Shown: positions 58,994 to 64,000 of the stretch, piece by piece | Layout: every line of letters starts with the position of its first letter | Numbering within the stretch: position 1 is the stretch's first letter | Assembly: GCA_023053545.1 (NCBI GenBank) | Contig: JAKZAN010000006.1 | Location: forward strand, 5,895,001 to 5,959,000 | Origin: Lepidurus packardi | Lineage: Eukaryota; Arthropoda; Branchiopoda; Notostraca; Triopsidae | Direction: 5' to 3' | Length of the DNA: 64,000 nt | Position numbers and translations under genes: made by a program | The notes under the pieces: generated by a model | What the model was told of the DNA's origin: nothing | The model's database searches: none | The model's input: only the letters and a program-made list of their open reading frames with translations

Positions 58994-61270
58994 ATGGCGT
59001 CTTTCTTCAAGAAATTTGGTATAAAATACACATATTAGTCTGAACTGTAATGCAAATTGTCTTAAAGCAGGCAAGCCAAGGGAAAAGCCTTACATTCCTG
59101 GAGGTAACGGTGTTAAAATGAATGGTCACAATTTTATGAACGATTCAGCAACCCTAGTTAAGTCACAGTCTCCTCACATTTTAAATGGCGATTTGGGCGG
59201 TGAAGATAGCATGACTTTTTCTGAGGAGCTACATCATCATAAAAATACCTACGAAACTGCTTGTATTATGGCGCGTAATACTAAGAGTTCCTCACTCGAA
59301 GACCTAGGTAAGTTTTGGTAGTCAACTCTTACATGTCCTGACTTTCGTTTCGTTAAGGGTCCCTGTCTGCACAGCAGATATTAGATTTGACGACTGCTAG
59401 GCCCACCAAATCTAGGTTGTCTTTACCCGTTGAAGATCTGCTAATGGATTCCGATGCTTCCCCTTATTTTTTGCAGTTTATGGATTCAAAACATCTAAGT
59501 TACCTGGCCAGATTTTGTCAAGAGGCTTATACGTTTTCACATCAGTATTTACCAATAAGCTATGACTCGCCATCAAACAGAAGTAGACGATCCTTCGATT
59601 CTCACGACGATTCCGTTAAGTTTTCGCTCCATTCTCCCTTACCACCTTCAGTTCGACTCTCCCTGTCGAGCAGTTCCGGATTTTCAGAGCGAAGCTCTTC
59701 ACCCCTTGGTGAAGAATTCAAACTTCGCAAATCCAGCCGGGCAGAAGAACTCACTAGTGAGCGTTGTGAAAGTGCCATGAAAATATATAAGACTTATTTG
59801 GAGTCGGATTCTAATGCTGTCATATCAGACGATGATATACTCATCCGAATAGAAAGCAGGTTAAAATCAGGGCATTGGATTGACCCTCATGTTTTTGAAG
59901 AAGCCCGTCAATCTGTTCTCAATGAAATTCGAAAGTAAATCCATAAGCTCTAAGGAATCAAAGACTTACTTAAATCTTGAATAGGTATTATGATGTATAT
60001 CAACAAAGCGTATTCCATTACCGGCACCAGATGAACATCTTAACAAGCAGCAGAGTTTTGTTATCTGATATCCTCTATTGTGAACAAACTTTATTCTACT
60101 TTGTAGAGGTAATCTTCGAACTTTTCTGTTGAACTCTAGCTTCAGTTTTCTTTTTCTAGTACATGGAACAAGAAGGAAGAAGTAATACAATGGAATTTTG
60201 GCTAGCAGCTGATACCTTCCGACAAGAGTTACAAGTTGGAAAAGTCAGCGGTCAACAAGCTCAAGATGACGCCATGGTTTTGTATGATAAGTAAGTACTA
60301 TTTGCAAAGTAAACAAAGTTGGAACCCCAAATCTTGTTGTTTCTAATTTTTTTGCAGTTATTTTTCTTTGCAAGCATCCAAACCTTTGGGACTTGATGAC
60401 GCAGTTCGCTTAGAAATAGAAGAAAATATATGTCGTGTGCAAGGTCCACAATGGGACTGTTTTGAAAGGCCCATAAGGATGGTTTGTCATGATTTAGAAA
60501 AAGTAATAGCGACGTGACCTGGTTTAAGCTAGGATTCTAATCTGTCACAATTCTTAGCATTACCTACCGGCTTTTCTGTCGTCACAGTTATTTTTCAAAT
60601 ATTTATCTGAGTTAATTTCTGCCATTCAAACAAGCCCACAAAACCTCAAAGTGCTCTCAGGTAAACTTTCCAAAATGGAGTAATCCTTCATAAATTAAAT
60701 TTTTTCTAGAGTCAGACAGTACGTTAAATAGCGAAACAAGCGCCGTGAGCATTAGTGCTCAGAATACTTTACTAGCGATGGGGACTGTTGGGAATCATGG
60801 TATTCGGCAGAATCGTATCCTGCGAAACGTTGATGACAGGGATATGTGCATAGATTCGAGAGAGTTGAACGACCCCGATACCTTGTGGAAAAGGAAAAAG
60901 TACAAATCGCTAAGCATTGGCAAAATTAACGCCCTAGGAAGATTCATAAGAGAAATAGAGCCAGAACCGGTTAAGAAGTCAGGTGATTAGGTTTCTATTT
61001 TAGTTACTCACGTACTGAAATTACATATTAGAATCCAAGCTTTCGAAGGCTGTCAGACGATTCGTATACTTGGAAGAAGACAAAGTAAACCCTTGTTACA
61101 AATTCGAATGAAATGTGTTAACCCGAACTTACTTTTAGGCTCAAGAAGAGTTAGCATGGCAAGTTGCAGAAATGATTGTGAAGGATGTTACAGCAATAAC
61201 GCTTGGTATCGACCCTTGTGTTGCTCTACCACCTCCAAATTCCCTGCCTTCCAGCCTGAGTTTCGAATAA
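58994..61270 (+). CDS. AKAP10: A-kinase anchor protein 10 (D-AKAP2)
   Basis: D-AKAP2 ties protein kinase A to mitochondria/endosomes and carries RGS domains. Exon 1 starts MASFFKKFG at 58994 and splices to KPREKPYIPGGNG, resembling the human MSFFRRKVKG start. RGS1 begins PYFLQFMDSKHLSYLARFCQ (about 59465), is interrupted by a Ser-rich insert, and resumes at KIYKTYLESDSNAVISDDDI. RGS2 runs from FYFVEYMEQEGRSNTMEFWL through AQDDAMVLYDKYFSLQASKP to EIEENICR. Further on, DPDTLWKRKKYKSLSIGKIN, ALGRFIREIEPEP matches the conserved central block. The C-terminal helix AQEELAWQVAEMIVKDVTAI is the PKA-anchoring motif, nearly the human AQEELAWKIAKMIVSD. It ends PSSLSFE with TAA at 61268-61270, so the human PDZ-type end (STKL) is not kept. 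Confidence 0.92.
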
Positions 61271-61776
61271 TACTTAATGTCTCCCTTTTGTCCCCTATCC
61301 CTGTGACACAGTTTATACCTAAATTGTCTTCCGTCTCTTCTGAGTTCTAACTTATTTTTATTGCGTTCTCATATTCAGACGTCATTTGGGTTGAGTGGTG
61401 GAAGAGGCGACAATAAGGCCGTGCTAGTCGTGTACGTAAAATCAATCCATAAGTTTCGACTGATTTATCCAGTCCTGTCTGTGATTGGGAGTAAGAAATG
61501 TAACCGAAAATATTGCTTTAGTAAGACCTGTTGAAAATAGACTATTTGGGGTATCACGATACCTGTGTTCTTGTAAAATACTACGTTTTGACTTTATTCT
61601 TTGTTTTATGTTCCAAACTTCGGTGTTTTTCGTAGTTGGCGCCTCAGTTTGCACATGACTAGAGCAGCCAATAGGTGAGCTTCAATGTCGCCTTTTATGA
61701 GTCGTCTCCGCACGGGGTGGTCGTTTTCGTTTTCCGGATAACTTTGGCAGTGATCTTTTGGAAGTCTCTTCTTCAA

Positions 61777-64000
61777 ATGGCTCTGAAAACTGCAAAAGAT
61801 GCGATAGTTATTAACGGTGAACAAGAGAGCAAAAATGCAGGTAAAGGCTAAATATTAAACAAGACAAAGCTTAAGTTAAGGTAATATGAGCATGGTCGTT
61901 TTGTCAAAAAACGTGGTGTCCATTAAACAGTCATTTGGATTACGCATTGTATATTATGCTTTGATACCTTTTTTGAACTGAAATTTCCAATCGATGTGTT
62001 TTAAATTAAGTTTACCGACCTCTTCTAAAGCAGAATCCCCGAAGCTAAAAAATGAAGAGGCTCAAGAAACGGACAAAAAAGACGAAGGAAAATCTGACGA
62101 AGACAAGGCTGAGGAATCAGACGATCAAAAGAAAGACAAAGATGACCAAGAAGTGGTTTTCATCCAAGATTTGGGTTTCACCGTGAAAATTTCAGCTCCC
62201 GGAATTGAACCCTTTGATATCCAAGTCTCCAGCATGGAGTTGGTCCAGGAAATCCATCAGTTACTCATGGATAGAGAAGATACTTGTCATCGCACCTGTT
62301 TCTCTCTCCAGTTGGATGGTAACACGCTAGACAATTTCGCCGAGCTTAAATCCATCGATGGCTTGAAGGAAGGATCATGCATTAAAGTAAACCGGCTAGA
62401 ACTCTCCTAAAATAATTAATATTCAAAATAAATCTGGTAATAGGTAGTGGAAGAGCCATACACCATGAGGGAAGCACGAATTCACGTGCGGCATGTAAGG
62501 GACCTACTAAAATCATTAGATACTATGGATGCTTATAATGGAATGGATGGAAGTTCTTTAGCCTTCCTGAATGTTGTCACCCAAGGTGATATCATGGGTG
62601 AGTACCGTATTCTCGGTGATGGGTGTAAAATTCAGTATCTTCTTTGAGTAGAATTCTAACCACTTACAAATGAAACTAGTTGAAAGATGACTTGGTAAAA
62701 ATTCTTCATTGCAAATACCTACAGAATTTAGTCTGCACTTTTTGCAACAAGCAAATCTATTCTATTCCTTTTTTTATTTAGAAAATAAAAAAAGATTTAT
62801 TTAGAAAATAAAAAAGATTGTTTAGAAGTAGCGGTAATAACTTTAATCGATATTAGCGGAAATAGCGGTAATAATTTTAATCGATATTAATTATATAAAG
62901 AAAGAAAGAAAATTGAACGGTGTCCGTCATGCAAAAGGATGCTTGTTTGGTAACATTGGCAGTTGTTGCTCACTACAACCGCTAAAAAAATTATCGTGTG
63001 GTTAAACAAATGCAAATATAGCTTATAACAGGAGTCAGAATCTGTTAGCCTTATTTGAAAACCTATTTTGGTTGCAATTGAAATTTATATTACCCTTTTG
63101 TGCCGCTAGTTGCTCTTAAAGGCAAGTTTGAGCTTTTATCTGCAGTATAAAAATGACTAACTTTAGTCTTGTCTTACCCTTAACAGAGAAAAAGAAGAGT
63201 CGCCCGGAGAGCGTCGATTGCACACCGCCTGATTACATTCTGCCTGGATCTAAGGACCGTCCTTTGGCCCCTTTGCAACCTCAAGTGAAGGAACAGAAAG
63301 GACCGTCTTGTGCCAAAGTAATTCTTCGTTCTGAATAGAATATCTTGGAACTAAAATTTCGACTCGTAGGTTCTTACAACCTCTGGCTGGAATCCTCCTC
63401 CTGGCTTCCGCAAACTACGGGGTGATTTGCTCTATTTGTATGTGGTTACGCTTGAAGAAAAGCGTTATCATATTACAGCATGCACCAGAGGCTTTTACCT
63501 CAACCAGTAAGTTGATTAACCTTTTTTTCTTTTTTTAATTTAAAAAAAAATTTTGGTTAGATCCACTGATGATGACTTCAATCCAAAGCCGGCTTCCCCT
63601 AATCATCTGTCACACTCCTTGATCGAACTATTGCAGCAAGTTTCCCCATCTTTCAAGCGAAATTTTGCCACCCTACAAAAGAAGCGTACGCAACGTCATC
63701 CTTTCGAACGTGTGGCAACACCCTACCAAGTTTTTACTTGGATTGCACCTCCTAGTGAACACAGCATCGATGCCATCCGTGCGGAAGACGGTAAATTCAT
63801 CTAAAAATATTATTTAAACTCTTAACTTTTTCAACTTGGGCATTTTTTGCAGCCTTCTCCTCCAAGTTGGGGTACGAGGAACATATTCCTGGCCAGACTC
63901 GTGACTGGAATGAGGAGCTTCAAACAACACGGGAATTGCCCCGCAAAAACTTACCTGAAAGATTATTGCGAGAACGTGCCATTTTCAAAGTACATAGCGA
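61777..64000 (+). CDS. clu: Clueless / clustered mitochondria protein, 5' part
   Basis: Clu is a large cytoplasmic ribonucleoprotein factor that binds mRNAs for mitochondrial proteins and keeps mitochondria dispersed. Exon 1 (ATG 61777) encodes [20 protein letters not shown]. Exon 2 (from 62031) is Lys/Asp/Glu-rich, then starts the CLU-N ubiquitin-like domain: [54 protein letters not shown]. It splices to [20 protein letters not shown] (62444), then [20 protein letters not shown] (from about 63188), [20 protein letters not shown] (about 63370), and [20 protein letters not shown] (63560), all as in insect Clu. The coding sequence runs off the window end inside the region before the CLU central domain. 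An intron at about 62598-63187 carries AT-rich tandem repeats. Confidence 0.93.
62770..62889 (+). repeat. Two short tandem duplications in a clu intron
   Basis: TTTATTTAGAAAATAAAAAA occurs twice (about 62773 and 62797). The 28-bp unit TAGCGGTAATAA-TTTAATCGATATTA occurs twice (62828-62855 and 62862-62889) with two differences. Each 28-bp unit includes ATCGAT. Confidence 0.8.

Overview
This is a gene-dense stretch of an animal nuclear genome. Coding sequence is split by many short GT-AG introns, often about 55-100 bp. The proteins are conserved animal families in their arthropod form: Domino with two alternative C-termini, TTD14, a GPI-type matrix metalloproteinase (MMP), and Clueless. The compact genes, small introns and Copia and Helitron-type debris fit a branchiopod crustacean such as Daphnia. 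That placement is inferred from style and families, not from a species marker.

Layout. From 1 to 9.0 kb (+) lies the 3' part of domino, the SWR1/p400-class chromatin remodeler, with both a short and a long 3' end and a broken pogo/Tigger transposon in one intron. From 9.7 to 12.75 kb (+) is ttd14, a P-loop plus CYTH protein. From 13.3 to 15.2 kb a CCCH zinc-finger gene (-) and a HIRIP3-like histone chaperone (+) diverge from a shared promoter. HEATR6 (-, 15.3-19.5 kb) and SMPD4 (-, 19.9-22.9 kb) follow. One MMP gene (-) fills 23.8-39.2 kb. Its eleven exons join in frame into 641 residues, and most of the locus is two introns of 8.6 and 4.4 kb.

The 39-55 kb part is accessory in character: a 4.5-kb gene-less stretch, ZNHIT3 (-), a Copia gag fragment, a five-exon gene for a divergent protein with two dsRNA-binding domains (+), an unrecognised gene (-), and two intact intronless ORFs on the minus strand. 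One of those ORFs is an RPA-like OB-fold/zinc-ribbon protein. The other has a UL36/C76-like cysteine protease domain and two C2HC fingers. With repeats around them, they look like the accessory cargo of a Helitron/Helentron-type element lacking its Rep-helicase. This is the most interesting part of the window.

From 55.4 kb to the end the window returns to tightly packed plus-strand housekeeping genes: RMND1 (mitochondrial translation), GPR143 (orphan/melanosomal GPCR), AKAP10/D-AKAP2 (PKA anchoring) and the 5' part of clueless (mitochondrial distribution). No operon-like logic links these genes. The shared themes are chromatin (domino, HIRIP3) and mitochondria (RMND1, AKAP10, clu).
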